In this document: piece after piece, positions 34,560 through 48,000 of the stretch
Layout: each line of letters starts with the position of its first letter
Position numbering within the stretch: the stretch's first letter is position 1
Source: Melastoma dodecandrum
Lineage: Eukaryota > Streptophyta > Magnoliopsida > Myrtales > Melastomataceae
Assembly: GCA_029817715.1 (NCBI GenBank)
Contig: JARUPY010000538.1
Coordinates: 4,340,001 to 4,404,000, forward strand
Direction of reading: 5' to 3'
DNA length: 64,000 bases
The notes under the pieces: model-generated
What the model was told of the DNA's origin: nothing
What the model saw: only the letters and a program-made list of their open reading frames with translations
Databases searched by the model: none
Program-made: the position numbers and the translations under genes

Positions 34560-37500
34560 TGTACGCACGCGCCATTCCGGCCTAGCGGCGCTCGCGACGC
34601 GGTTCCGGCAAGCCCGAGGATCCGGGCCCGCTCCCCCGAGGCCCAGTCCGGTCGGCGTTACGGCTCGAACGCCGGACGCTGCGGAAAGGGGCCCCGGGTT
34701 GGGCCTTCCCTTGATACGCGAACGGGTCTGCGGGGCGTTTCGCCAACCGTCTCCCGTTCCCTGGAGGCGGCGAGCGAAAGGATGCGTTAAGGCCTCGCTC
34801 GCGAATTTCGGGGAGGGCCCAAGGAGCGGCTCGAGTAGCCGTCACCTCACCCCAAATGGCTCCGAAAAAAGGGTAGTGGGGTTTAGTTTAGCTTTGGAAA
34901 CATTTCGTTCGGAGTCGCCACCGACTTAGTTTAAAAAATTGTGATTTTAAGTCGGAAAAAATCAGAGTCTGGGTTCGGGGATTCCTATTTACTAACCTTA
35001 ATATTTTACCACATGCGAAAAGGGTGGCGATTTGTCCAAAGAAGTTTTTGATTGACGGGTGTTGGGCCCGATCCGAGAGTAGGCCGGACTCTTATCGACG
35101 TTTTAACGGGTGTTGGACCCGACTTTAGGTTGGTTTGATTAAAACAAGCATGCGACATTAATCCTAGAGCCTAAGCAAGCACGCAATCACCAGCAATTAT
35201 TTAGATCAAAAGAGCGGGGAAGGGGCGGTGATTGCAGGCCTATACACTTGGGCCCGCAATCCGTTACAAGTGGGCTGAAAATAAAATTCGGGGAGGCCCG
35301 CACCTCCCCTTTGTACCTTTGTTTGAAGATTGGGGCCGCTTTGTCTTCAAGCCCGCGGTTTTTAGGCCGGGGTGGATCCGCGCGGTTTGATACACGCGCC
35401 TTCGAGCTTGTCTTCGAAATTTTGGAATTGATCCTTCGAAGTTGCATGCTCAGTGTACATGCAAAGAAAATATAAGAGTGGTCAGAAAATCCTAATTTAA
35501 ATCGAAGTGAATAATTAGGACTTAATGAAATAAGAGAGATACTTACGGGGCGTTGTGAGCCCATTGATGTCGATCGTCCGTGCCGTCGGAGGATGATATT
35601 CCTTGGTAGTGAATTCCTCGGTGTTTACATGCAAAGTAGAGGAAGAAACAATGCCATGCCATGCCATGCCATTAATATCGATCAAATTTGAATGAAATTC
35701 GAATCGAATTAGTAAGACATGTCTTACCGTATGAATCGGTGGGGTCGGATTGTGATCCTTCGAGATGTCCAAGTTTCGTCGTGTTTTACATGCAAAACGA
35801 AGGGAAGAAAGAGATTAGTAGTGCACATCAAGATAAAATGTTAATTCGTATATAAACATCCATATGAACTTAAACGTAACGAAATCATGTCGATGAAAAG
35901 GAATAAATAGATAAAACTCTTAAATTATAAGGAAATCACGTTAATTAAATGAGAACACCTAAAATACGTACGATGACCAAGAATTATAAAAAGGGGCACG
36001 TACTCACGTTTAATTTTAAGTAATCACCTCAGTTAGTCGTGTAACTATTAAAATAAAATAAAATAAAATAAAAATAAGGGGGAACGAACGGAGGACTTAC
36101 CTTCCCTTCTCTTTATGCTCGCCCAAGTATAGCTTCTCCTACGCGACCCAGCCGTGGAGTCGGGGACGATCGCGTGAGCAGGGAGTCCGAGGAGGCCGCG
36201 GAAGCGTCGCCGTGGAAGATGAAGACTCCAGAGGGCTGCCACGGTCGGAATCCGTCCGGATCTGCATAGAAGATAAGCAGGGCTCAAGGGATTCCGAACA
36301 TCTGAGCTCGCGACCAGGGAATGGAGTTGCCGTTGCCCGATCTGAGGACGGCGGAAGATGGGTCAGCCGCAACCAGATCCTAGAGCATCCGGAGGGGAGT
36401 GGGCTGCCGCCGTGAAGCTTGGGAGCGCCGAGGAGACGGGATCCGCCGCTGCTGGGTCTTGGGGTTCGATGTTGAGGCTGCAAGCACCGCGGCTGATGTG
36501 GGTTGCCGCTGGGAACGTCGGGGAATGAGGACGATCTTCAGCGCTGGGTTCGGGGCAGGGGACCACTGGTGGCTGCCGTTGACTCCGTGAAGCTGGTTAC
36601 TGAAGGTCGCCGGGAAGGAGGTCCGTCGGGAAGGAGGTTCGCCGACGTCGCTGGTCTAGAAGGTCGCCGGGAAGAACCTGGGTCGCCGTGGGGCTGCCTC
36701 CGGGGACGAGGTAGCGCCGGAGAGACGGATTGCCGCCGTTCGAAGGCGTTGGAGGAAGAGGGAGGCTGAGCGCGCCACGGTGGGTATTGGGAAACCGAGA
36801 CAGGGAGCCACCTTGGGGCAGGAGCGTCCGGGAGAGGTATGATCGCCGTTGATCGCTGAGCCGGCTGAGGATGACGACGAAGAGGAGGTCGCTGGTTCGT
36901 CGCTGGTCGCCGAGTCGATTCGAGGGAGGAGCTGGTTCAGTTGGCTGCCGGGAAGGGTGTTGGCTGGTGCCGATTTTGGTGACGGCACGGTGGAAGAAGA
37001 AGAACTCTCATCTCTGGCGTGGTCTAAGCGTGATTGGCTGGGACTAGCTGAGGCTTGTCCATGTGAAGTCGAAGTCCGCTGCCGCCAGAGGTATGATGTC
37101 CTCCTTGTTGTCGCCGTTGCGTGCTCCGCTTGGATTGGTCGTCAAGGGGGTTCCTGAGGGCTGACTTCCTCTCTTACCTTGGTTAGGATCGAAAGGACAG
37201 GGACGGTGGTGAAGTTTCTAAGGTGAACCAAAAAGATTCAACAAACAAAGCAAATGGAGAAAACAAGTTTTCGGAGGTGAAGGCTGCCGGGTTTGAAAGA
37301 AAGGATCGGGGCAGACACTGTGCTTTTAGAAGGCAATTTTCGAGGGAGCGTTGGTGAGGGGATGCCTCGTAGAAAGAACAGGGAGCAAGGTCGATGACTT
37401 CGACCATCTCCTCCTTCTTTCTCTCCAGGGAATTGGTGAGATTGTGCACTGTTTGAGCAAAACCCCCCTCCCCCTTTTGATTCCAGACGTTGGCCTTTTA

Positions 37501-38871
37501 TTTGCTGTTCATTCCCGACCAGAAGCTCTTTTGGTTAGTCCCTTCTTTTATTCGATTCTTCTAATCCTGTCTGGATTCTCCCATTCGGTTAGCTTCTGGT
37601 TTGGTTGTGATTAGGAAAGTTAAAACCGTTAGGGGGATAGAATCACTTTGGGACGTTGCTGAATCGTCTTTGGCAGGGGACCGACAATGGCGGATGATTC
37701 CAGGGGAGAAGCTTCACTGCCAGGTGTGTTGTGATCCTGATTTGGCAGGATCTTGTCGGGAACAAAGGTGAGTTTTGATTCTTATTTTAATCTGGGCTGG
37801 GCTGTGGGTTATTTGTTTTGGACTGGGTCAGCCTTTCACCTTGGATCGGGCTGTGTTTGTGGGTTGAATTTTGAGGGCTTGGGTTTGCCCATGCCTTTTT
37901 ATTTGGTTTTCTTGAGTTTGATTATTGTTTTGCCTGGCCTCTTTCTTTGGTTTGGGCTGGAATGGATGTCTTACAGTGGGTTGGTAGCTAATGAGCTAAC
38001 AAGTCTTGTAGTTGGGAGTCGTAGATGCAGTAGGGACCATTTTACTGTCTGTTGATAATGGGGTCCCATTACATTATGCAGCAGCATGGATTGTGCAGGC
38101 TGGCGAATAGAAATTTGTTGATTTTGTTGAGGACCAGGAATGGCGGCTGTTTTGAGGTTGGGAGCGCCTTGGGCTCTCGGCCGACTTCGCTAGAGTTCAT
38201 GAAGGCTAACGGTAGTGTCCTCTGTAAATTTTGAACCTGTGCTCCTGTTTGTACGAGCGGCGGGCTGAGATGGATGATGGCCAGGTAAGTTGAATCTGAA
38301 CGTTCCGTGATCGTTGAGTCTAACGGCTGCTGATTCTGATGTTTGTGTGGCATTGGCTAGCCCAAAAACTGTCGAGTTGGGGTACCGATGCGGCCGCTGC
38401 TTCTTTTGTTAGTGTATGTTGCTGTATATGTTGTTGTACATGCATCTGCTGCTGAGCTGCTGGAACTGATGTTGTTGTCTTTGTTATTGTATTTTCTGCA
38501 GTTATTGCTGGCTAGCTGCAGGTTGCTGGCGTGTCGTTGCGGGAGCGCTGGCCTGCCGTTGCAGCGGCGACTGACTTTGATGCGCTCGGTGGGCTTCATG
38601 AAGTTCAAAGTGCAGCCGTTCTGTTGTATGCCGATGTATTGTCTGATCTGTGTAATGTTCAAGTTTGTTCGCTAATTTCCTGTTGTAAAGGAGCTAGAAA
38701 CCAATGTTAGCAGGAAAATCTGTAAATGGTTCACGGCTCCGCTAGCAATTAAAAGAATGTCAAGATCGCTTCTTGTGTTTTATTTATTTCCATCCTACGG
38801 TCAAATTTTAACTTTGCAAATTAAATTCACCAGACAAAGTCAAACGGGTAATAATAATTTGGGGTATTACA
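34560..38871 (-). repeat. Element B 3' LTR
   Basis: 4312 bp; nearly identical to 45089-49399. The left ~0.92 kb (34560-~35484) is homologous to the same part of element A LTRs, including the GC-rich end. The rest (U3 side) is unrelated by eye. It contains a GCCAT pentamer run (~35652), AAAATA repeats (~36050), a GC-rich block (~36120-37160) with GTCGCCGGGAAG repeated, and CTG/TTG-rich sequence (~38395-38540). Confidence 0.95.
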
Positions 38872-38884
38872 GTTTGCCCCTCCT
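38872..38884 (-). other. Polypurine tract of element B
   Basis: Minus strand AGGAGGGGCAAAC next to the LTR start TGTAATACCCC; the same tract as in element A. Confidence 0.85.
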
Positions 38885-41800
38885 TGTGAGGGAATCTGGA
38901 AAGATTTTCTCGCAAGGATATCAGTAATCCCTCAAATTATGTTTCGAGAGCGTCTTTGGTAGACATGCACCCTGAAAGCTCATAAAGAAAATCATTAGTC
39001 ACAACGAAAATAAACACAGCTAAATGTACGTGGACATTATGCTTCATTTTGTTTTCTTTTTAAGAGTATGTTTTGAAGCGAGAGCAGAGAAGGTTTTCTG
39101 ATTTCTCTCGTGTTTTACTCTCATTTCTGAAAGCCATTTCAATTGGATCTCAGAATTCCTTTGACTTGGATGCTCATGTACCGGTCGAAGGAGACTTTGC
39201 TCGGGTTATCATGTGGTTTTGGCATAAGGCCTTTAAAGTGAAAGTTTAAATCAGTTGTTTGAAGAAAGAAGTTTAAGGACCTCATCGAAAGCTACTGGAT
39301 CGTAGAGGTTCCACCATTCAAGCAAATTCCCCATCTTTCAGATAGCCCACCAGCTGGTGTGTTTTGTTTGGGATGAATAATTGGTTTACTAGTAGGTGTA
39401 AACAATCCACTTTGGGGAAAGCTTTGTCTTTGAAGGGTAGCATCTTTGCTTTTGCGACCGCCAATGTCGGTCCCGATGCTTTGTTTTTGCTCTTTTGACT
39501 TTTATCTTGCGCTTTGCTTTTGAAGACTTTGGTCTTTGCGCTGATTTTGCTTTTTCTTTACTGAATCATAGGGATTTGCCCCGCTTTATTTTCTGACAAC
39601 CTCTTTTCGAACTTGTATCCTTGAGAAGCTCTTTGAGGAATTCAACCTTTGGGAATGATTCAACTGGTAGGCCTAATTGTCGATGGTGCCTCTTCGCCTG
39701 AATTTTGAGGAAGTGTAGTTTCTACGATCCGTCGCTTCCGGTTTCTAGCTACAAGATCTCCTTTAACCTCAATGTGAGGCGGTCCTTAGACTCAGTGGGA
39801 GTAATGTATATAGAAACTTCGACTTTGGCTCGGAAGGGGTTAGCAATGGTCGATGTTTTGTGTTTGGGATAGAGAAGAAATGCTCGATTTCATCCCGGTT
39901 TAGAGCATCTTTTGTCAAAGGATTCGTTATCCGCCCGAATGCCTGAGTATGAATCCTTACAGTGTTTGCGCTCATCTTTCTGGGTGAGTGTTTAGGGATA
40001 GGCTTGCCTTCTCCACTCTCGCTCAGAAGCATTTTTATTGAAGATAATTTTAAATTATATGCAAATGAGCACACGAATGTTTAGGAAATGACTAGGTTTA
40101 GATACTCAAACCTCCGTAGTGCTTTTGTGCACTTTCGTGTTCTGATTTAAACCTGGAACGGCTTCCACCCGACCACCCTCGCCATTGTCCAGGAGTTTGT
40201 ACCGTACTGTGTGGATTCCCATGTACCTACACAGTTGACAACGGACAGGGACGAAGTTAGCTCATGTACTTCGACTCTTGTTTGGGGAGTTAGTGAAGTA
40301 AAATTTCCGCTGGGGGGATAAGATGGATATGTCCATCTTAATGATAGTTGAGGAATGCGATGCATGTAATCAACTCCAGCTCGAATGAAGGCAGGACTCC
40401 ACCTGGGGAAACGGAGATAGGACTCCATCTGGGGAAATATGAGAAATTTTGTTAGAGAGTAGTATAGACGATACTCCCTTTCGATGTGGTCATCTTTGGT
40501 GATGACAAAGGCAATCTCGAAGCTTTGGTTCGAAATTTTCCACCCAACCGCCCACGCCTTTGTCTGTAATGCAGGATGCTCGTGTACCTACACCAAGCAA
40601 ATGACAGATAACAAGTGAGCTCATGTGACTTGTTTCTTTTAAAGTAAGAATGAAGTTTGCTCATGTAACTTCATTTATATGAGAGGTGAAGTAGAGTTTT
40701 GATACTTCCCTTTTCTATGTGTTTCATCATTGCATCTTTGTCCGTAGGAATCAAAGGATTGACGAAATAGTTACTCTTGCTTGACGTCTGTTGTGTAAGG
40801 AAGCTCATGTACCTATCAAACAGATAGCGAGAAACAAGTTAATTCATGCGACTTGTTTCTGTTAGAGTAAGAATGAAGTTTGCTCGTGTAACTTCATTTG
40901 TAAGAAAGGTGAAGTAGAGTTTTGGTACTTCCCTTTTGTATGATTTCGTCCTTGCGTCTTCGTCCGATGGAATCGAAGGTTTGACGAAATGGTTACTCTT
41001 GCTTGACGTCTGTTGTGTAAGGAAGTTCATGTACCTATCAAACAGATGGCGAGAAACAAGTGAGTTCATGCGACTTGTTTCTGTTAGAGTAAGAATGAAG
41101 TTTGCTCGTGTAACTTCATTTGCAAGCAAGGTGAAGTAGAGTTTTGGTACTTCCCTTTTGTATGTTCTCGTCATTGCGTCTTCGTCCGATGGAGTCGAAG
41201 GTTTGACGAAATTGCTACAAGATCTTGGTTTTGTATCCGTTGTATAAGGTTGCTCATGTACCTATCAAACAGATGACAAGAAAACAAGTGTCTTTGTGCA
41301 ACTTGATTCTTTTAGAGTAGAAATGAAATTTGCTCATGTAATTTCATTTATAAGAAAGGTGAAGTAGTGTAGGGTTTTGGTACTTCCCTTTTGTAAGGTT
41401 TCGTCATTGCGTCTTCGTCCGATGGAATCGAAGGTTTGACGGACTGGCTACTCTAGTTTTGTATCCGTTGTATAAGGTTGCTCATGAACCTATCAAACAG
41501 ATGACAAGAAAACAAGTGTTTTCGTGCACCTTGATGCCTTTAGAGTAGAAATGAAATTAGCTCATGTAACTTCATTTATATGAAAGGTGAAGTGGAGCTT
41601 TGATACTTCCCTTTATTGTATGATTTCATCATTGCATCTTCGTCCGACGGAACCGAAGGCTTGACGAAATTGTTACTCTTGTTTGATGTCTGTTGTGTAA
41701 GGATGCTCATGTATCTATCAAACAGATGGCTAGAAACAAGGAAATTCTTGTAACTTGTTTCTGTTAGAGTAAAAATGAAGTTTGCTCGTGTAACTTCATT

Positions 41801-42060
41801 TGTAAGAAAAGTGAAGTAGAATTTTGTTACTTCCTTTTTGCATGCTTTCGTCATTGCGTCTTCGTCCGATGGAATCGAAGGTCTGACGAAATTGCGACAA
41901 GACTTCGGCTTGAAGTTTTGCCACCCTACCACCCTCGCCTTTGTCATGGGAGTTTTGCACCATACGTGTGAGGAGTTCTTGTACCTGCCCACGAGACAAC
42001 GGACGTGAGCGAAATGAGCTCATGTAATTTCACTTAGCTTGATGAAGAGAGTAATATTTG
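38885..42060 (-). other. 3' untranslated region of element B
   Basis: Alignable by eye with element A 22991-25408. It starts with the same block (CCTTGTGAG, GAAAGCT, GGATGCTCATGTACCGGTC) and is longer because the 224-bp repeat is expanded. No coding domain is seen. Confidence 0.75.
40630..41990. repeat. ~224-bp tandem repeat, six copies (element B 3' UTR)
   Basis: The anchor GTGAAGTAG (or GTGAAGTGG) falls at about 40685, 40909, 41131, 41359, 41587 and 41811, with spacings of 222-228 bp. Each unit has a conserved core with TTCGTC, TTGC and TCGAAGG, plus CATGTACCTATCAAACAG. The homologous site in element A has two copies. Confidence 0.85.
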
Positions 42061-42479
42061 TATGATTCTCCCTTTTCATGTATATTGTCAGTGTTCTTTG
42101 CCCCAGTTGACTCCCAGGGGATATAAAGAAGTTTGCTGACGAAAATTGTTATGAAGCGTTGGTTTGAAACTTCATCGTCTGTCTTTGTTGTCTGCTTAAG
42201 ACGCTCATGTATTTTCATGTAATTTGTTGTCTTGTTGATCATGAGTGTTGTTTCGAAGCTTTGATTCGAAAGTTGTCATGATTGGCATGATAGGATGTTG
42301 TTGTATCTTCTCGTCTGCCTAGGTTGTTTATGTTCCTATGAGACAAGCCGAAGGGCAAAACAAGTAAGTTCGTGTAACTTGTTTTGTAAAGAAAGTATTT
42401 GTTAAGGAACATATACTCCCTTTCATGTTATTTGTCATTTTGTCAACTGAGAGTTATCCAAGATTGCTCAGTCTCGTCC

Positions 42480-42600
42480 TAGGATAGCTTGGAGATATGC
42501 CCCAGAGTCGCTCGGAGATATGTCCATGATCACTCGGAGATTTGCCCCAGGATCGGTCAAGGATTTGCCCCAGGATCGCTCGGAGATTTGTCATAGGATT
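42480..42600. repeat. Short tandem repeat in element B
   Basis: Four or five degenerate ~30-base units built on CTCGGAGATTTGCCCCAGGATCG follow one another. Non-coding; not seen in element A. Confidence 0.65.
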
Positions 42601-43029
42601 GTTCTCGTGTTGTCGTCATCATTGTTTTATCAACGAAGGCTGTTTCGAAACTTTGAAATGTTTCCACCCTATCGCCCTCGCTTTCGTCGTCTGCCTAGGA
42701 TGTTCATGTACCTATGAGACAAACCGAAGGGCAAAACAAGTAAGCTCGTGTAACCTGTTCTGCAGAGAAGGTATTAGTTGAGGAACGAATACTCCCTTTC
42801 ATGTAGATTATCGTTTTGTTGACAACGAAGGATATTTTGATGCTTTGGTTCAAAATTGTTTCAAGGCTTTGGCTCGAAACTTTACCACCCTGCCACCCAC
42901 GCCTTCGTCAACATGCGACAAGGGCTAATATAAGTGAGCTCATGTAACTTATTTTCATAAATAGGGAAGTATTGATCATGGAACGAATACTCCCTTTCAT
43001 GTGTAGTAACATTGAAGATTGTCTACGTT

Positions 43030-43480
43030 GAGTGCTTGTGGCAGTTTTTCTCCGTTAATGTGGTTGTTTTCTTGAAAGGGCATGCCAAGTCGATTATCCT
43101 TGGATGTGCATTGTTGATTGCCCATTGAGGTGGGGCTGGGTGGGTAACTAGCCTCTCATGAGGTGGGCCTTCTCCTTGGGATGAGCTCCAGAGAATCAGT
43201 AGTTGAATTTCTGCTGGATTGATTGCTTAGGTACCGTGGATGAGCTTGATGGGAGTCGCCCGGGTCCGAGTACGCGTCATTGTTAGGTAGATCGCATGTT
43301 CTTTGGTGTAGGGGGAAGCTGTTATGCAAGCGTTGCCCCAAACAATTCATCTTGGTGGTTTGAGTATCGGTGGCCCCGCCAGACATGTAATGAATTGTTG
43401 AAAGGCGGGTAACGAAAATGGGAGCTTCTGATGCCGGTCACGCTATGTATTTGCCGTCTCTTGAAGAATCTGATCCATGT
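43030..43480 (-). pseudogene. Scrambled pol remnants in element B
   Basis: Short stretches align with separate places in A pol: the end of pol (GTTGAGTGCTTGTGGCAG), the integrase region (TTTCTGCTGGATTGATTGC..., compare ~25785) and the RNase H region (GTAGATCGCATGTTCTTTGG, compare ~27495). The order and frame are destroyed. They indicate descent from a coding Ogre-like parent by deletion. Confidence 0.55.
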
Positions 43481-44690
43481 TGTTCATGTTTTTGTCATGG
43501 GGATGCTTTGGATCTGGCGTTCGTCCAGTTCTTGTTATCAAAGAAACAATGAGGCTGAATCTCTGTAAACGTCAAGTGATCGTATTTGAAGGTTGATTGA
43601 TTGCAGGTGTCCTGATATCGTGATGTCATTGAGAAGGTTGATGTTTGCCCCTTGTGCTAAAATGTATTGCTGGCATGGTGAAGAAAGTCGACGACGGGAT
43701 GCATGTAAGAGGATTTGCCCCTTGTCTGATTACTTGATGTTGAGGATCAGGGCTTGACATGTAAATTGGAGGATTGCCTCTTGTCGATCCTGGTCAGGTT
43801 GCCTGATGTTGAGAATCAAGGCTTGAGTTATAAAAGGGATTGCCCTTGTCTGAGTCGCCCGATGTTGAGGATCGGGGTTTGGGATGAGCGAAAGAATATA
43901 GCTTCGACGAAAAAGCTAAGAAGGACGTTCTTGTTGGTGCCGAAGTTGTGGTAGCTGATGATGTAATAGAGTTGCTTTTGCTTCCTTGGAGCGGTGGTTG
44001 ATTAGTGGGGGATGACGTTGCACGATAGTGACATGTCAGTGGATAGTTCTTTGGTTTGTCATTAGTCTTGATGTCGATGGAGATTGGCCTTTTGAAATGT
44101 AACCTCCTTGGGGTTTTGATATTGTTGTAGATTCGGTTTTGAACTTTGGTAGTCGTTGGGTGATCTTTGGTTTTCGTGTTTTGCTTTGGGCCTTAGCAGT
44201 TGTCAGGATTGCTTTGGCCTTTGTGTCGTTGGATATGCGGCTTTAGACCTTAGTTGCCGCCATGGTATCCTTGGTATTCTTATGCTTGTAGATTTGTAAT
44301 GTCATGCCTTATCCCTAGTCCCGTTCGAGGAGCCATGTTGGAGAATTAAACCTCGAAAAGAAAGTAGAAAGAAGGATTGGATTAGTATCATGCAACAGTG
44401 TAATCGATGCATGATAAGTTTATATTGTTGCTTAATCGCACTCGTATATGTGTATGCATTTACAAATGAAATGTAATAATGTCATGAAACAATTATTGTA
44501 AATGATTTGTTAATTTGAAAACTGTGATTAGACAGACACTCATGTGGTTGCCCAAATGTATGATATGCAATAAGCGGTAATAGTAAGTAGGGTAATAAGA
44601 GAAAAGATGTTTCTTGGAGCCTGCTGTAATAAGCTTGACCTAACTGCAAAATGAGCATTGTTAGCTTTACAGTTATAGCAGACAAAGCGT
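43481..44690 (-). other. Non-coding interior of element B
   Basis: No open frame of note and no domain. It includes three degenerate copies of a GATGTTGAGGATC(A/G)GGG(C/T)TTG segment (~43735-43880). Occupies the place where ORF1 and gag lie in element A. Confidence 0.55.
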
Positions 44691-45088
44691 ACTTGACACC
44701 TGTCCCTGCACAAGTAGCAGTCACTTAGTAACACGCAAATGCACGTGCAGCGTCTGGAACCTGTAGTGGGCACGCAATTCTAGACTCGGATGGAGGTTTC
44801 TAGACCTCCCTCGGACTAAGGGAGGCGGGTCCCGGTCCATAGCCTACAAGCCGCAGGAAGCAGCGAGGCCGTGCCTTACGGTGACCCCCTAAAATCCTAG
44901 TCCCGGGTATAGGGACTTACCTATGTATGCCTCATAAAGCGGTAAACAAACACAGGAAAGAGATCATACAAAGGGCACCGAGCCAATCAATTACATGCGA
45001 AAACAAATAACTCCTCTCCGCATGTGGTAAAAAGGTTTTCGGTAGGAATCCACAGGCAGAGTATCCCCAGCGGAGTCGCCATCCGGGA
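44690..45088 (-). promoter_or_regulatory. Conserved leader and primer-binding site of element B
   Basis: About 390 bp between the 5' LTR and the interior, clearly homologous to 49650-50039 of element A. Shared blocks include CCTGTCCCTGCACAAGTA, CTTAGTAACA, CAAATGCACGTGC and GCAATTCTAGACTCGG. The primer site is 45064-45081. Its conservation in a non-coding element suggests cis-acting roles in priming, dimerisation or packaging; that is inference. Confidence 0.65.
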
Positions 45089-48000
45089 TGTACGCACGCG
45101 CCATTCCGGCCTAGCGGCGCTCGCGACGCGGTTCCGGCAAGCCCGAGGATCCGGGCCCGCTCCCCCGAGGCCCAGTCCGGTCGGCGTTACGGCTCGAACG
45201 CCGGACGCTGCGGAAAGGGGCCCCGGGTTGGGCCTTCCCTTGATACGCGAACGGGTCTGCGGGGCGTTTCGCCAACCGTCTCCCGTTCCCTGGAGGCGGC
45301 GAGCGAAAGGCTGCGTTAAGGCCTCGCTCGCGAATTTCGGGGAGGGCCCAAGGAGCGGCTCGAGTAGCCGTCACCTCACCCCAAATGGCTCCGAAAAAAG
45401 GGTAGTGGGGTTTAGTTTAGCTTTGGAAACATTTCGTTCGGAGTCGCCACCGACTTAGTTTAAAAAATTGTGATTTTAAGTCGGAAAAAATCAGAGTCTG
45501 GGTTCGGGGATTCCTATTTACTAACCTTAATATTTTACCACATGCGAAAAGGGTGGCGATTTGTCCAAAGAAGTTTTTGATTGACGGGTGTTGGGCCCGA
45601 TCCGGGAGTAGGCCGGACTCTTATCGACGTTTTAACGGGTGTTGGACCCGACTTTAGGTTGGTTTGATTAAAACAAGCATGCGACATTAATCCTAGAGCC
45701 TAAGCAAGCACGCAATCACCAGCAATTATTTAGATCAAAAGAGCGGGGAAGGGGCGGTGATTGCAGGCCTATACACTTGGGCCCGCAATCCGTTACAAGT
45801 GGGCTGAAAATAAAATTCGGGGAGGCCCGCACCTCCCCTTTGTACCTTTGTTTGAAGATTGGGGCCGCTTTGTCTTCAAGCCCGCGGTTTTTAGGCCGGG
45901 GTGGATCCGCGCGGTTTGATACACGCGCCTTCGAGCTTGTCTTCGAAATTTTGGAATTGATCCTTCGAAGTTGCATGCTCAGTGTACATGCAAAGAAAAT
46001 ATAAGAGTGGTCAGAAAATCCTAATTTAAATCGAAGTGAATAATTAGGACTTAATGAAATAAGAGAGATACTTACGGGGCGTTGTGAGCCCATTGATGTC
46101 GATCGTCCGTGCCGTCGGAGGATGATATTCCTTGGTAGTGAATTCCTCGGTGTTTACATGCAAAGTAGAGGAAGAAACAATGCCATGCCATGCCATGCCA
46201 TTAATATCGATCAAATTTGAATGAAATTCGAATCGAATTAGTAAGACATGTCTTACCGTATGAATCGGTGGGGTCGGATTGTGATCCTTCGAGAGTCCAA
46301 GTTTCGTCGTGTTTTACATGCAAAACGAAGGGAAGAAAGAGATTAGTAGTGCACATCAAGATAAAATGTTAATTCGTATATAAACATCCATATGAACTTA
46401 AACGTAACGAAATCATGTCGATGAAAAGGAATAAATAGATAAAACTCTTAAATTATAAGGAAATCACGTTAATTTAATGAGAACACCTAAAATACGTACG
46501 ATGACCAAGAATTATAAAAAAGGGCACGTACTCACGTTTAATTTTAAGTAATCACCTCAGTTAGTCGTGTAACTATTAAAATAAAATAAAATAAAATAAA
46601 AATAAGGGGGAACGAACGGAGGACTTACCTTCCCTTCTCTTTATGCTCGCCCAAGTATAGCTTCTCCTACGCGACCCAGCCGTGGAGTCGGGGACGATCG
46701 CGTGAGCAGGGAGTCCGAGGAGGCCGCGGAAGCGTCGCCGTGGAAGATGAAGACTCCAGAGGGCTGCCACGGTCGGAATCCGTCCGGATCTGCATAGAAG
46801 ATAAGCAGGGCTCAAGGGATTCCGAACATCTGAGCTCGCGACCAGGGAATGGAGTTGCCGTTGCCCGATCTGAGGACGGCGGAAGATGGGTCAGCCGCAA
46901 CCAGATCCTAGAGCATCCGGAGGGGAGTGGGCTGCCGCCGTGAAGCTTGGGAGCGCCGAGGAGACGGGATCCGCCGCTGCTGGGTCTTGGGGTTCGATGT
47001 TGAGGCTGCAAGCACCGCGGCTGATGTGGGTTGCCGCTGGGAACGTCGGGGAATGAGGACGATCTTCAGCGCTGGGTTCGGGGCAGGGGACCACTGGTGG
47101 CTGCCGTTGACTCCGTGAAGCTGGTTACTGAAGGTCGCCGGGAAGGAGGTCCGTCGGGAAGGAGGTTCGCCGACGTCGCTGGTCTAGAAGGTCGCCGGGA
47201 AGAACCTGGGTCGCCGTGGGGCTGCCTCCGGGGACGAGGTAGCGCCGGAGAGACGGGTTGCCGCCGTTCGAAGGCGTTGGAGGAAGAGGGAGGCTGAGCG
47301 CGCCACGGTGGGTATTGGGAAACCGAGACAGGGAGCCACCTTGGGGCAGGAGCGTCCGGGAGAGGTATGATCGCCGTTGATCGCTGAGCCGGCTGAGGAT
47401 GACGACGAAGAGGAGGTCGCTGGTTCGTCGCTGGTCGCCGAGTCGATTCGAGGGAGGAGCTGGTTCAGTTGGCTGCCGGGAAGGGTGTTGGCTGGTGCCG
47501 ATTTTGGTGACGGCACGGTGGAAGAAGAAGAACTCTCATCTCTGGCGTGGTCTAAGCGTGATTGGCTGGGACTAGCTGAGGCTTGTCCATGTGAAGTCGA
47601 AGTCCGCTGCCGCCAGAGGTATGATGTCCTCCTTGTTGTCGCCGTTGCGTGCTCCGCTTGGATTGGTCGTCAAGGGGGTTCCTGAGGGCTGACTTCCTCT
47701 CTTACCTTGGTTAGGATCGAAAGGACAGGGACGGTGGTGAAGTTTCTAAGGTGAACCAAAAAGATTCAACAAACAAAGCAAATGGAGAAAACAAGTTTTC
47801 GGAGGTGAAGGCTGCCGGGTTTGAAAGAAAGGATCGGGGCAGACACTGTGCTTTTAGAAGGCAATTTTTGAGGGAGCGTTGGTGAGGGGATGCCTCGTAG
47901 AAAGAACAGGGAGCAAGGTCGATGACTTCGACCATCTCCTCCTTCTTTCTCTCCAGGGAATTGGTGAGATTGTGCACTGTTTGAGCAAAACCCCCCTCCC

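Noticed and set aside
36139..36988. Several 60-114-codon frames on both strands in the GC-rich part of the B LTRs
   Set aside because: Overlapping frames on both strands in a GC-rich block with no recognised domain; duplicated only because the LTR is duplicated.
38388..38675. Hydrophobic 95-codon frame in the B LTR, resembling a membrane peptide
   Set aside because: It arises from CTG/TTG-rich simple sequence; the other strand is equally open.
40630..41990. Regular repeats considered as a CRISPR-like array
   Set aside because: Units are ~224 bp contiguous tandem copies in a plant retroelement, without short repeats and unique spacers.
40839..41992. Repeated ~74-residue peptide encoded by the 224-bp repeat
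   Set aside because: The spacing varies from 222 to 228 bp, so the frame is not maintained across units; a non-coding 3'-UTR repeat is the better explanation.
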